Shown here: one piece after another, positions 34,298-43,238 of the stretch | Numbering within the stretch: position 1 is the first letter of the stretch | How the letters are laid out: every line of letters begins with the position of its first letter | Assembly: GCF_013114835.1 (NCBI RefSeq) | Contig: NZ_JAAVLW010000001.1 | Location: 496,001-560,000 of the forward strand | DNA: 64,000 bases | DNA from: Bradyrhizobium archetypum | Lineage (GTDB): Bacteria; Pseudomonadota; Alphaproteobacteria; Rhizobiales; Xanthobacteraceae | Direction: 5' to 3' | Made by a program: the position numbers and the translations under genes | Notes under the pieces: generated by a model | Databases searched by the model: none | The model's input: only the letters and a program-made list of their open reading frames with translations | What the model was told of the DNA's origin: nothing

Positions 34298-35842
34298 CTA
34301 TTCAGCGGCGCTGGTCATGCGGGGCGGCGGCACGAACGCTGCCTCCAGCGCTTCAAATTCGGTTGGAAGCATGTCGCAGAGAATTTGCACATGCGGAATG
34401 ATGTTGGCGCCGGCGATGAAGCCGAAATCGAGCTGATCGCGGTAGCTCTGCACGGTGATGTTGAGGGCGATGCCATGGGTTGAGATCGACACCGGGAAGA
34501 TGTGCAGGAGCTCGGCTCCGGCCGCATACAGCGTCTGCCGCGGGCCAGGCACGTTGGATACGGTGATGTTGGCCGCCGGCGGCAGCACGTCGGAAAGGTT
34601 GGAGCGGCTGTAGAGCAACGCAAGGATCTGGGTCACGATCGGCGCGCCCAGCATCGAGAGATTGGAGACTTGCGGCATCAACGCCCGCAGCGGATGCGAC
34701 ATCTCCTTCGACTTGGTGGATTGCGCGATGATGGTTTCCAGCCGCGTCTTGGGATCGTCGACATTGGTGGCGATCGAGCAGATCATGCCGAACACCTGAT
34801 TATTGGCATCGGCATTGCCCTCCTCGCGCAGCGAGATCGGTACCGCCGCCGTCAAGGATTTGTTCGGCAGCCCGCCCTGGCTGATCAGATAGCGGCGCAC
34901 CACGCCGGAAGACAGCGCCAGCACGACATCATTGAGCTTGCCGCCGGAGGCTTTCGCCAGCGCTTTCGCGCGCGACAGCGAGATCGAGACGCCGGCAAAG
35001 CTGCGCTCCGACGAGATCGTCTTGTTGAGGATGGTCGGCGGCGAGGCCATGCTGGCCAGGCTGTCGCGCGACTTCGGATCCGAAATCTTGCCGACCACGT
35101 CAGATAAAGACTTCAGCATGGTTGGCATACTGCTGGCAAACTTCACCGCGGTCTCGATCTGGAACATGGCGTTGTCGAACAGGATCGAGCCGAGATCGCT
35201 TTTTCCCGTGCGCGGCAATTCGAGACTCGTGGGCGCAGCCTTGGCGTCGAACGGCTGCGTCCAGAGCTGCTGGTAGGAATCGATCAGGTTGGCGGCGATG
35301 TCGCGCGGCTCCTGCGCCACCTTGCGCGCGGTCGGCGGATCGACCTGGCGCGGTACCGGCGTGACGTCGTAGATCATGCTGGTGAGTGCTGCGCCCGCGC
35401 CGCCGTCGATGCAGGCATGGTGCATCTTGGAATACAGCCCGATCTCGTTGTCCTTCATGCCTTCGAAGACATAGAACTCCCAAAGCGGGCGGGCGCGGTT
35501 GAGCAGTTTGGCATGCATCCAGCCGACGATACGCTCCAGCGTCGCGCGGTCGCGCGGCTCCGGCAGGCTGGCGCGGAAGATGTGGCGGTCGATGTCGAAC
35601 TGGTCGTCCTCGACCCAGGACGGATGATCGATATCGAGCGGCGCCTTCTCCAGGCGGGCCTTCAGGATCGGCGCGATGTGCAGCCGCGAGGCGATCATCG
35701 CCTTGAACTCTTCGAAGAAGTCGCCCTTGTAATCCTCAGGCAGGCGGAAGATCGCCATGCTGCCGACATGCATCGGCATTTCCGGCGTTTCCAGATACAG
35801 AAACGACGCGTCCAGCGAAGACAGCTTCTTGGCGTCCGCCAT
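34298..35842 (-). CDS. Wax ester synthase/diacylglycerol acyltransferase (WS/DGAT)
   Basis: A 514-residue bifunctional acyltransferase. The catalytic HHxxxDG is HHACIDG at residues 141-147. The C-terminal DUF1298 region contains NITVSNVPGPRQTLYAAG, and PLWEFYVFEG precedes the active site as in the family. It transfers acyl-CoA to fatty alcohols or diacylglycerol to make storage lipid. It sits upstream of the epoxide hydrolase by 9 bases and downstream of a lipase-like hydrolase, suggesting a lipid-storage group. Confidence 0.94.
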   Translation of the reverse strand: MADAKKLSSLDASFLYLETPEMPMHVGSMAIFRLPEDYKGDFFEEFKAMIASRLHIAPILKARLEKAPLDIDHPSWVEDDQFDIDRHIFRASLPEPRDRATLERIVGWMHAKLLNRARPLWEFYVFEGMKDNEIGLYSKMHHACIDGGAGAALTSMIYDVTPVPRQVDPPTARKVAQEPRDIAANLIDSYQQLWTQPFDAKAAPTSLELPRTGKSDLGSILFDNAMFQIETAVKFASSMPTMLKSLSDVVGKISDPKSRDSLASMASPPTILNKTISSERSFAGVSISLSRAKALAKASGGKLNDVVLALSSGVVRRYLISQGGLPNKSLTAAVPISLREEGNADANNQVFGMICSIATNVDDPKTRLETIIAQSTKSKEMSHPLRALMPQVSNLSMLGAPIVTQILALLYSRSNLSDVLPPAANITVSNVPGPRQTLYAAGAELLHIFPVSISTHGIALNITVQSYRDQLDFGFIAGANIIPHVQILCDMLPTEFEALEAAFVPPPRMTSAAE

Positions 35843-35995
35843 ATTTTCCTCCCGCAGTAGAAAAACGCGGCGCCTTGGCGGCGCTTCTGGCGTCTGGAAT
35901 GTCTTTGTTATTGGAGCATATCCGAGAACCGCTAGCTATCCCGCATCCATTGCGGGAAGGAATCGGGGATCATGCCCTTGGCTCAGAGCGTTGGC

Positions 35996-36796
35996 TCAGG
36001 ATTCTGCATTTTCAGGGGGGCCATAGGCAATGGCAAATGGTCCGGACCGGTCAAAATGCTTAAATTCGCCGTCCGCCTGCGCCAGGCGGTCGGCCACCGC
36101 CCACAATGCTGCGGCGTTGACGCCAAGCCCGATATGGCTGGCGAAGTACACCTCGATGTTTTCAGCGGTCTTCGAGGGACGCAGCAGGCTGGTGTGCCAG
36201 TTCACGATGCCGTCGGTCCGAGAATAGATCGAGGTCGCCGGCACTGGCAGGTCACCTGCGATTGCCAGGCGGATTTCCGGATTGTCGTCGACGGTCTCCC
36301 CCGACAGCGCCTCATAAAGCCGCGTGGCGTTGGTCGCCCGAATGTCGTTGGCAAACGGGCTGCCGAGCGTGATCACCAAGCGCACCATCTCCGGCATCTG
36401 CAGCGCAAGATCACGCGCATAGACGCCGCCGAGACTCCAGCCGACAAGGCTGACCTTGCGACCGGTCGATTCATAAATGCGCCACAGAAGGTCGCGCAGC
36501 ACACCTCGTTTGGAAGCGACGCCGCCGAAATTGCGGCCCATGTTCCAGGCATAGGCATCGTAGCCGAGTTCTTTCAGGTAGCGGCGCATCGGCGCCATTG
36601 AAATGTCGCTGGCGAGAAAGCCCGGCAGCGTCAGCACCGGATGCCCGTCGCCCTTCGGCGCGCGCAACAAGAGCGGCGACAACAGCAGGCTCGAGTTCAG
36701 CTCGAACAGCGCCCGCGTCTCGGCCAGCATAAGAAACAGGCTCGGCGGCCGAAGCCGCTGCTCTTCTGTTGCCGCGCCGCCCTCCGCGATCGCCAC
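35996..36796 (-). CDS. Alpha/beta hydrolase (lipase/esterase-like), paralogue of the gene at 22679
   Basis: A 266-residue hydrolase with elbow GWSLGGVYAR, GDGHPVLTLPGFLASD near residue 50 and ITLGSPFANDI after the elbow, the same blocks as its paralogue. The GTG at 36796 follows the stop of the DUF6489 gene without a gap; an internal ATG near residue 23 is an alternative. It lies 153 bases before the WS/DGAT gene in transcript order, which fits a lipase or regulator of stored lipid. Confidence 0.8.
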   Translation of the reverse strand: MAIAEGGAATEEQRLRPPSLFLMLAETRALFELNSSLLLSPLLLRAPKGDGHPVLTLPGFLASDISMAPMRRYLKELGYDAYAWNMGRNFGGVASKRGVLRDLLWRIYESTGRKVSLVGWSLGGVYARDLALQMPEMVRLVITLGSPFANDIRATNATRLYEALSGETVDDNPEIRLAIAGDLPVPATSIYSRTDGIVNWHTSLLRPSKTAENIEVYFASHIGLGVNAAALWAVADRLAQADGEFKHFDRSGPFAIAYGPPENAES

Positions 36797-37051
36797 TTAC
36801 TTCTTGTCCTTCTGACCCAGGCCGCCGAGGCCGGCCATGGTCACGAACATATCCTGGAACCGCTCGGCGATCTTCGGATCGAACGTGAACCAGCTCTGGA
36901 TCAGCGATTCCGGAGAAACCTTTTCGATATTGGCCATCACCTGCTGCTGCATCTTGTCCATGACGGCGGTCTGCATCGGCGAGACGTCGGGCAATCCGAA
37001 GAACTGCCTGGCCTCCAGCGGCGTGCAATCGATTTCGACGTTAACTTTCAT
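36797..37051 (-). CDS. DUF6489 family protein
   Basis: An 84-residue protein that begins MKVNVEIDCTPLEARQFFG, the DUF6489 signature, followed by amphipathic helices and a Gly-rich charged tail (GLGGLGQKDKK). AGAGGAG lies 5 bases before the ATG at 37051. Its stop abuts the hydrolase start, so the two are co-translated. The family's function is unknown; members are small and probably cytoplasmic. Confidence 0.85.
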   Translation of the reverse strand: MKVNVEIDCTPLEARQFFGLPDVSPMQTAVMDKMQQQVMANIEKVSPESLIQSWFTFDPKIAERFQDMFVTMAGLGGLGQKDKK

Positions 37052-37149
37052 GACCGCTCCTCTTGCTGGCTTCCTTGTAGTATCGCCACGATGACCCTGA
37101 TTGCGCAAGGAAAAGACCCGGATCCCGCCTCCCTCAATTCCCGATATGG

Positions 37150-38403
37150 TCAATCAAAGCGTTCGACGGCAAACGGCCTGACATCGGCAAACGGGGTCTC
37201 GCCGGTCATCATTTCGGCCAGTAGGCGGCCGGTGGCGGGTCCGAGCGTCAGGCCGTGGTGTTGATGACCGAAATCGAACCACAGCCCGCTATGGCGTGGC
37301 GCCTTGCCGATAACCGGCAGCATATCCGGCAGACATGGCCGCGCGCCCATCCAGGGCTTGGTATCGACGGGCTCGCCCAGCGGAAACAATCGATGCGCCC
37401 GCGGCAGGGCCCGCTCAACCTGGACCGGCGTCGGCGGCGCATCACGGTGGGCAAACTCCGCGCCGGTCGTCAGTCGAATGCCGCGGTTCATCGGCGCCAG
37501 CAGGAAACCGAGATCGGTGTCCAGCACGGGATGATTCAAGACCGCGTTGCCGCGCGGCCTGACGTGCAAATGATAGCCGCGCTTGACCTGAAGCGGAATC
37601 GAATAGCCGAGCGGCGCAAAGATCTGGTCGGACCACGGCCCCATCGCCACCACGACGTCGCGGGCCGTAATAGAGCCTTCCAGCGTCGCCACCCGCCATC
37701 GTCCGCTGGACTGCTCGAGCGTTCGGGCGTCGCCGACCAGATAGCGCCCGCCCTTGCGGCCGAACAGCGCCGCATAGGCCTTGGCGAGCCCGCCGGGATC
37801 AGGTACGAATCCCGGTGCGGGAAAATGGATCGCCCCGCTGAAATCGCCGGTCAGATGAGGCTCGCGCGCGATGACCGCAGCCCCATCCAGCACCTCACCC
37901 GTGACCCCATGTTCGCCGGCGCGCTTAAGATCCCGCAGCGCACCCGCCAGCGTCGCCTCCGAGCGAAACAGCTTGATCCAGCCGGTCCGCCGCAACAACT
38001 CCGGCACATCGGCTTCCGCAATCAGCGCCTCATGCTCGATCAGGCTGCGCTGGATCAGCGGCAATTCGGCCATCGCACTGTGCAGTGCACGCTCCGGCGA
38101 CGAGGCGAAGAAATACCGTGCCAACCATGGCAGGAACGCCGGCAGATCCCTGAAATGGTAACGCACCTGCGGCGCGCGCAGGAACGCATAGCGAAGGATC
38201 TCGCCGACATCCCGCGGAAACATGTAGGGAAAGACCGAGGCGCATTCGATCAAGCCGCCATTGCCGTAACTTGTCTCCTCGCCGGCGACCTCGTGCCGGT
38301 CGATCAGAACCACGTTCCGACCGCGCTTCTGCAGGTGCAGAGCGGCGCTAACGCCGACCATGCCCGCACCCAGGACGAGAACGTCGGCCTTTAGTTCCGC
38401 CAT
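37150..38403 (-). CDS. FAD-dependent oxidoreductase, DadA-like (D-amino acid dehydrogenase type)
   Basis: A 417-residue DAO-superfamily flavoprotein. The FAD motif is VLVLGAGMVGVSAALHLQK with the Glu/Asp-equivalent ribose site in VVLIDRHEV; SYGNGGLI follows as in DadA; and the C-terminal GARPCLPDMLPVIG and FGHQHHGLTLGP blocks match DadA. It oxidises an amino acid, probably a D-amino acid, to the imino acid. The ATG at 38403 is chosen because it opens the FAD fold; the frame is open much further upstream only by chance. It is divergent from a peptide ABC operon, and its product may handle amino acids imported there. Confidence 0.88.
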   Translation of the reverse strand: MAELKADVLVLGAGMVGVSAALHLQKRGRNVVLIDRHEVAGEETSYGNGGLIECASVFPYMFPRDVGEILRYAFLRAPQVRYHFRDLPAFLPWLARYFFASSPERALHSAMAELPLIQRSLIEHEALIAEADVPELLRRTGWIKLFRSEATLAGALRDLKRAGEHGVTGEVLDGAAVIAREPHLTGDFSGAIHFPAPGFVPDPGGLAKAYAALFGRKGGRYLVGDARTLEQSSGRWRVATLEGSITARDVVVAMGPWSDQIFAPLGYSIPLQVKRGYHLHVRPRGNAVLNHPVLDTDLGFLLAPMNRGIRLTTGAEFAHRDAPPTPVQVERALPRAHRLFPLGEPVDTKPWMGARPCLPDMLPVIGKAPRHSGLWFDFGHQHHGLTLGPATGRLLAEMMTGETPFADVRPFAVERFD

Positions 38404-38592
38404 CCGGCACTCCGAAGGTTCAATGTCACGCACTCCTGCGCAGGTCTTAAGGTCCAACCTAGACTTTGCCGCACCGCCGCGCAAACCGGCACGCAGTGCG
38501 GGATAATGATGCTTGCGCGGTGACTGGACTCTGGCAAATTGGCTCGGCAATATCCGCCGGAAATTGCTGATCAAAAGCGGGAAATCGAACAA

Positions 38593-40188
38593 ATGTCGGC
38601 ACGTCAGACTTTGCTTGCAGCGGCCACGGCTTCCATCCTTGCCCTGGCAATGGCGCCGGCATCGGCCCAGAGCCTGCGCTACGCCAATCAGGGCGACCTC
38701 AAATCGCTCGACCCCTACACGCTGAACGAAACCACCACGCATGCCCACCTCGGCCATGTCTATGAAGGTCTGATCGCCCGCGACAAAGACTTGAAGATCG
38801 TTCCAGCGTTGGCCGAAAGCTGGGAAACCCCGGAGCCTACCCGTTGGCGGTTCCATCTGCGCAAGGGCGTGAAATTCCAGAATGGCGACCCCTTCACCGC
38901 CGACGACGTCGTATTTTCCGCGGAGCGCGTTCGCAAAAAAGGCTCGAACCTGCAGACCCGTATTCCGGCCGACGCCAAGGTCGTCAAGGTCGACGACTAC
39001 ACCGTGGACTTCATCCTGACCTCGCCAAATCCCATTCTGAATTCGCAATGGGATACCTGGTACATCATGGACAAGAAGTGGGCCGAGGCGAACAACGCCG
39101 TCGAGCCCACGCCTGCCGCTGCCACCGCGCCGAGCTTTGCCTCGCTCAACGCCAACGGCACTGGCCCCTTCACCGTCGAGAGCCATCAGCCTGGCGTGAA
39201 GACCGTGTACAAGGCCAATCCGAACTGGTGGCGCAAGCCAGAGCATAACCTCAAGGAAATTGTCTTCACCCCGATCGGCTCCGATGCCACGCGCGTTGCA
39301 GCGCTGCTCTCGGGCGAAGTCGACGTTGTCGAGCCGGTGCCGATCCAGGATATCACGCGGGTGGACTCCAGCCCCAGCGCCCAGGTGCTGAAGGGGCCGG
39401 AAATCCGCACCATCTTCCTTGGCATGGATCAGGTGCGCGACGAACTGCTCTATTCCAACGTCAAGGGCAAGAACCCGTTCAAGGACGTCAAGGTGCGCGA
39501 GGCCTTCTTCAAGGCCATCGATGTCGAGCTGATCAAGACCCGCGTCATGCGCGGCCTCTCGACGCCCTCGGCGCTGATGATCGCCCCGCAACTGTTCAAG
39601 TTGTCCGGCGACTTCACGCGACCCAAATTCGACCCCGACGGCGCGAAAAAGCTTCTGACCGAAGCCGGCTATCCCGACGGTTTCGAGGTCACGATGGACT
39701 GCCCGAACGACCGCTACGTCAACGACGCCGCGATCTGTCAGGCCGTCGTCGGCATGCTCGCCCGTATCGGCGTCAAGGTGACGCTGCTGGCGCAGCCCAA
39801 GGCGCAATATTTCGCCAAGGTGCTGAAGCCCGGCGGCTATCAGACTTCGTTCTACCTGCTCGGCTGGACGCCCGGCACACTCGATTCCCACAACGTCCTG
39901 TTCGACATCATGGGCTGCCGCGACGATCCGAAATCGGCGCGTGGTGAAGCCAATCTTGGCGGCTATTGCAACAAGAAGCTCGACGAACTGACCGATAAGG
40001 TTCTGCAGGAATCCGACACCACCAAGCGCGACCTCCTGATCAAGCAAGCATTCGAGATTGCGGCCAAGGACTTCGCATACATCCCGCTGCACCAGCAGGC
40101 GCTGGCGTGGGGCGTGTCGAAGAAAGTCAAATTAAGCCAGCGCGCTGACAATCAGGTCCTGCTGTACTGGGCGACCAAACAGGACTAA
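38593..40188 (+). CDS. Peptide/nickel-type ABC transporter substrate-binding protein (system 1)
   Basis: A 531-residue SBP_bac_5 (DppA/OppA) protein. The ATG at 38593 starts a signal peptide that ends ASAQ near residue 26. The mature part has DLKSLDPYTLNET, GHVYEGLIARD and WRFHLRKGVKFQNGDPF, the usual blocks of the family. It captures di- or oligopeptides or similar ligands in the periplasm. It is first in a plus-strand run of 12 genes. A terminator-like hairpin follows its stop, so it may be made in excess over the permeases. Confidence 0.93.
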   Translation: MSARQTLLAAATASILALAMAPASAQSLRYANQGDLKSLDPYTLNETTTHAHLGHVYEGLIARDKDLKIVPALAESWETPEPTRWRFHLRKGVKFQNGDPFTADDVVFSAERVRKKGSNLQTRIPADAKVVKVDDYTVDFILTSPNPILNSQWDTWYIMDKKWAEANNAVEPTPAAATAPSFASLNANGTGPFTVESHQPGVKTVYKANPNWWRKPEHNLKEIVFTPIGSDATRVAALLSGEVDVVEPVPIQDITRVDSSPSAQVLKGPEIRTIFLGMDQVRDELLYSNVKGKNPFKDVKVREAFFKAIDVELIKTRVMRGLSTPSALMIAPQLFKLSGDFTRPKFDPDGAKKLLTEAGYPDGFEVTMDCPNDRYVNDAAICQAVVGMLARIGVKVTLLAQPKAQYFAKVLKPGGYQTSFYLLGWTPGTLDSHNVLFDIMGCRDDPKSARGEANLGGYCNKKLDELTDKVLQESDTTKRDLLIKQAFEIAAKDFAYIPLHQQALAWGVSKKVKLSQRADNQVLLYWATKQD

Positions 40189-40204
40189 CCAGGCGTCAAC
40201 ACAG

Positions 40205-40241
40205 GTCCCGGCGGCTTGGTGGCTTCCGGGACTTTTCTTTT
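40205..40241 (+). terminator. Hairpin with T-run between binding protein and permease genes
   Basis: GTCCCGG (40205-40211) pairs with CCGGGAC (40226-40232) over a 14-base loop, followed by TTTTCTTTT. It starts 17 bases after the binding-protein stop and lies 53 bases before the permease ATG. It probably ends part of the transcripts and stabilises the first gene's message. Confidence 0.65.
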
Positions 40242-40293
40242 CGAGGCGACAGCGACGTCCGCCGCCCGCACAAGAGAGCAGTGAAAGGAATCC

Positions 40294-41274
40294 ATGCTCG
40301 CTTTCACTCTTCGCCGCGCTATCCAGGCCATCGGCGTCATGATCGCGGTCGGCGTCATCGCGTTCTCGATGTTCCGGTTCGCCGGCGACCCGGTCAACCA
40401 GATCGTCTCGTTGGATACACCGGCGGCCGAGCGCGAGGCGGTGCGCAAATCGCTCGGCCTCGATGATCCCGTGCCGGTGCAATTCGCCCGCTATTTTGGC
40501 AATGCGGCGCAGTTCAAGTTTGGGGTGTCCTATCAGTTCCGCCAGCCAGTCTCGAATCTCTTGATGGAGCGAATGCCGGCGACGCTGGAACTCGCCGCCT
40601 GCGCCACGGTTCTCGCCATGGTGTTCGGCATCCTGATGGGGGTCTATTCGGCGCTGCGACGCGATACGATTCTCACAAAATTCTTCCAGGCGGTGTCGCT
40701 GATCGGAATCTCGCTGCCGACCTTCCTGATCGGCATTCTCCTGATCTATCTGTTTTCCGTGACGTTGGGCTGGCTGCCTTCATTCGGCCGCGGCGACGTG
40801 GTGCGGATCGGATGGTGGACGACTGGCCTGCTGACCCTTTCCGGGCTGAAGGCTCTGATCATGCCCTCGATCACGCTCGGTCTGTTCCAAATGACCCTGA
40901 TCATGCGGCTGGTGCGCGCTGAAATGCTGGAAGTGCTCCGTACCGACTATATTCGCTTTGCCCGCGCCCGCGGCCTGACCACGCGCGCGATCCATTTTGG
41001 CCATGCGCTGAAGAACACGCTGGTTCCCGTCATCACGGTCGCCGGCTTGCAGTTTGGCTCGGTAATTGCATTTGCGATCATCACCGAAACCGTCTTCCAA
41101 TGGCCCGGTATGGGATTGTTGTTCGTGCAGGCCGTGCAAAATGTCGATATCCCGATTATGGCGGCCTACCTGCTGATGGTGTCGCTGATTTTCGTCACCA
41201 TCAATCTGGTGGTCGACATCCTCTATACCGTCGTCGATCCGCGCCTGCGCTCGACGATACGCCGTCCGGCGTAA
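40294..41274 (+). CDS. ABC transporter permease, DppB-like (system 1)
   Basis: A 326-residue inner-membrane subunit with six predicted helices. The N-terminal block MLAFTLRRAIQAIGVMIAVG and GDPVNQIVSLDTPAAEREA are DppB-type; the coupling loop is ARARGLTTRAIHFGHALKNT. It forms the channel with the next gene product and follows the binding-protein gene. Confidence 0.93.
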   Translation: MLAFTLRRAIQAIGVMIAVGVIAFSMFRFAGDPVNQIVSLDTPAAEREAVRKSLGLDDPVPVQFARYFGNAAQFKFGVSYQFRQPVSNLLMERMPATLELAACATVLAMVFGILMGVYSALRRDTILTKFFQAVSLIGISLPTFLIGILLIYLFSVTLGWLPSFGRGDVVRIGWWTTGLLTLSGLKALIMPSITLGLFQMTLIMRLVRAEMLEVLRTDYIRFARARGLTTRAIHFGHALKNTLVPVITVAGLQFGSVIAFAIITETVFQWPGMGLLFVQAVQNVDIPIMAAYLLMVSLIFVTINLVVDILYTVVDPRLRSTIRRPA

Positions 41275-41286
41275 GCGAGACATCCA

Positions 41287-42258
41287 ATGTCCGATGCCGT
41301 GGTCCCGCACCGAGTTGAGCCGAACACGCCAACAGCGCGCGCCGGAACGAACTGGCTGCGGCGCGCGCTCGATAGCGACATCTTCTATTCGTTCCGCCGT
41401 TCGCGAATGACCATGGTCGCCGCGGCGATAACCGTTCTGTTCTTTCTGCTGGCGATCTTTGCCTCGCAGCTCGCGGTACAAAATCCGTTCGATCCGGCGC
41501 AACTGCAACTGATGAACTCGCGGATTTCGCCGATTTGGACCGCCGAGGGTCAGACCCCGTTCCTGCTCGGCACCGACGAACAGGGCCGCGACGTGTTCTC
41601 CGCCATTCTGTACGGCCTGCGGATATCGCTCGTGGTCGGCGTGCTCGGCGTCATCCTAGCCGGTACGCTCGGCATCACGCTCGGATTGATCGCGGGCTAT
41701 GTCGGCGGCGCCGTCGACGGGCTGATCATGCGCATCGCCGACGTGCAGCTCACCTTCCCAGCGATCCTGATCGCGCTATTGGTCAATGGCGTTGCCAAAT
41801 CCGTGCTCGGCAACCGGCTCGACGCGATGAGTACGCTTGGCGTGCTGGTGATCGCGATCGGCCTGAGCTTCTGGGTGCAATATGCCCGCACGGTGCGCGG
41901 CTCGGTCATGGTCGAGAAGAACAAGGACTATGTTGCCGCGGCGCAGTTGATCGGCTTGCCCGCGCCCAAGATCATGCTGCGCCATGTGCTGCCCAACGCG
42001 ATGGGTCCAATTCTGGTGATCGCGACCATCAATCTCGCACTCGCCATCATCACCGAGGCGACGCTGTCGTTTCTCGGCGCCGGCATGCCCGACACGATGC
42101 CTTCGCTCGGCACCCTGATCAGGATCGGCAACAACTATTTGTTCGCCGGCGAATGGTGGATCGTCGCCTTCCCCGGCCTTGCGCTCGCGGGATTGATCCT
42201 CTCGATCAACCTGCTCGGCGACTGGCTGCGCGACGCACTCAATCCAAAGCTCCGATGA
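41287..42258 (+). CDS. ABC transporter permease, DppC-like (system 1)
   Basis: A 323-residue permease with an N-terminal cytoplasmic tail, the OppC-type block LLGTDEQGRDVFSAILYGLRI and the coupling motif AAQLIGLPAPKIMLRHVLPN. The C-terminus GDWLRDALNPKL is the family end. It starts 12 bases after the DppB-like gene; its stop overlaps the start of the ATPase gene (ATGA at 42255-42258). Confidence 0.94.
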   Translation: MSDAVVPHRVEPNTPTARAGTNWLRRALDSDIFYSFRRSRMTMVAAAITVLFFLLAIFASQLAVQNPFDPAQLQLMNSRISPIWTAEGQTPFLLGTDEQGRDVFSAILYGLRISLVVGVLGVILAGTLGITLGLIAGYVGGAVDGLIMRIADVQLTFPAILIALLVNGVAKSVLGNRLDAMSTLGVLVIAIGLSFWVQYARTVRGSVMVEKNKDYVAAAQLIGLPAPKIMLRHVLPNAMGPILVIATINLALAIITEATLSFLGAGMPDTMPSLGTLIRIGNNYLFAGEWWIVAFPGLALAGLILSINLLGDWLRDALNPKLR

Positions 42259-43238
42259 CCGTTCCTGTCCTTTCCGTACGCAACCTCGAGGTGGAATTCC
42301 TCACCCGCCGCAGCACGCTGCGCGCCATCAACGGCGTATCCTTCGATATTGCCAAGGGCGAAGTGCTCGGCGTGGTCGGCGAGTCCGGCGCGGGCAAGTC
42401 CGTCACTGGCCTTGCCGTGATCGGGCTGATCGACCCGCCCGGCCGCATCTCGGGCGGCGAGATCTATCTGTCGGGAACGCGCATCGACCATCTGCCGCCG
42501 GAAGAAATCCGCCGGGTCAGGGGCAAACGGATCGGCATGATCTTCCAGGATCCGCTGACGAGCCTCAATCCGCTCTACCGGATCGGCGACCAGATCGTGG
42601 AGACGATCCGCACACACCTCAATCTCTCCGAGACGGCCGCGCGTAAACGCGCCATCGACCTTTTGGCCGAAGTCGGCATCCCCGCGCCGGACAAGCGCAT
42701 CGACGCCTATCCGCACGAATTCTCCGGCGGCATGCGCCAGCGAGTCGTGATCGCGCTCGCGATCTGCGCCGAGCCGGAACTGATCATTGCCGACGAGCCG
42801 ACCACCGCGCTCGACGTCTCCGTGCAGGCGCAGATCATCTCGCTGATCAAGCGGCTCGGCCGCGACCACGGCACCGCGGTCATGCTGGTCACCCACGACA
42901 TGGGCGTGATCGCCGAGACCTCCGACCGTGTTGCCGTGATGTATTCGGGCCGAATCGCCGAGATCGGCCCGGTGCAGGATGTGGTACAGAACCCACTGCA
43001 TCCATACGCCAAGGGCCTGATGGGCGCGATTCCGACACTGGCCGGCGAAGAAAAACGCCTGGTGCAAATTCCGGGCTCGATGCCGCGCCTTTCGGCGATC
43101 CCGCCCGGCTGCTCGTTCAATCCGCGCTGCGCCTTTGCGTTCGACCGCTGCCGTGTCGACCGGCCGGAGCCGCTCAAGCAGGGCTCGCATGCGGTGGCCT
43201 GCCATCTCTACGACACCGCCAAGGAGACCGCGGCATGA
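42255..43238 (+). CDS. ABC transporter ATP-binding protein, DppD-like (system 1)
   Basis: A 327-residue ATPase. Walker A is GESGAGKSVTG, the signature is [10 protein letters not shown], Walker B is [12 protein letters not shown], and the switch His is in LVTHDMGV. The C-terminal oligopeptide-transporter domain has PPGCSFNPRCAFAFDRC, a cysteine cluster typical of Dpp/Opp ATPases and able to bind an iron-sulfur cluster. It overlaps both neighbours by 4 bases (ATGA). Confidence 0.95.
   Translation: MTVPVLSVRNLEVEFLTRRSTLRAINGVSFDIAKGEVLGVVGESGAGKSVTGLAVIGLIDPPGRISGGEIYLSGTRIDHLPPEEIRRVRGKRIGMIFQDPLTSLNPLYRIGDQIVETIRTHLNLSETAARKRAIDLLAEVGIPAPDKRIDAYPHEFSGGMRQRVVIALAICAEPELIIADEPTTALDVSVQAQIISLIKRLGRDHGTAVMLVTHDMGVIAETSDRVAVMYSGRIAEIGPVQDVVQNPLHPYAKGLMGAIPTLAGEEKRLVQIPGSMPRLSAIPPGCSFNPRCAFAFDRCRVDRPEPLKQGSHAVACHLYDTAKETAA

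Noticed and set aside
30143..34483. A very long open frame (1446 codons) on the plus strand
   Set aside because: It is antisense to the P450 fusion and epoxide hydrolase genes, whose motifs are complete. Its translation is rich in Arg, Ala, Gly and His with no known motif; long antisense frames are common in GC-rich genes.
37150..40092. A 980-codon frame that extends the DadA-like protein upstream
   Set aside because: The FAD-binding N-terminus begins at 38403; the extra part is antisense to the peptide-binding protein gene and has no protein features.
41535..42254. In-frame extension of the first DppD-like ATPase
   Set aside because: It overlaps the DppC-like permease in another frame. The ATPase fold starts at 42255, where an ATGA overlap gives a normal coupled start.
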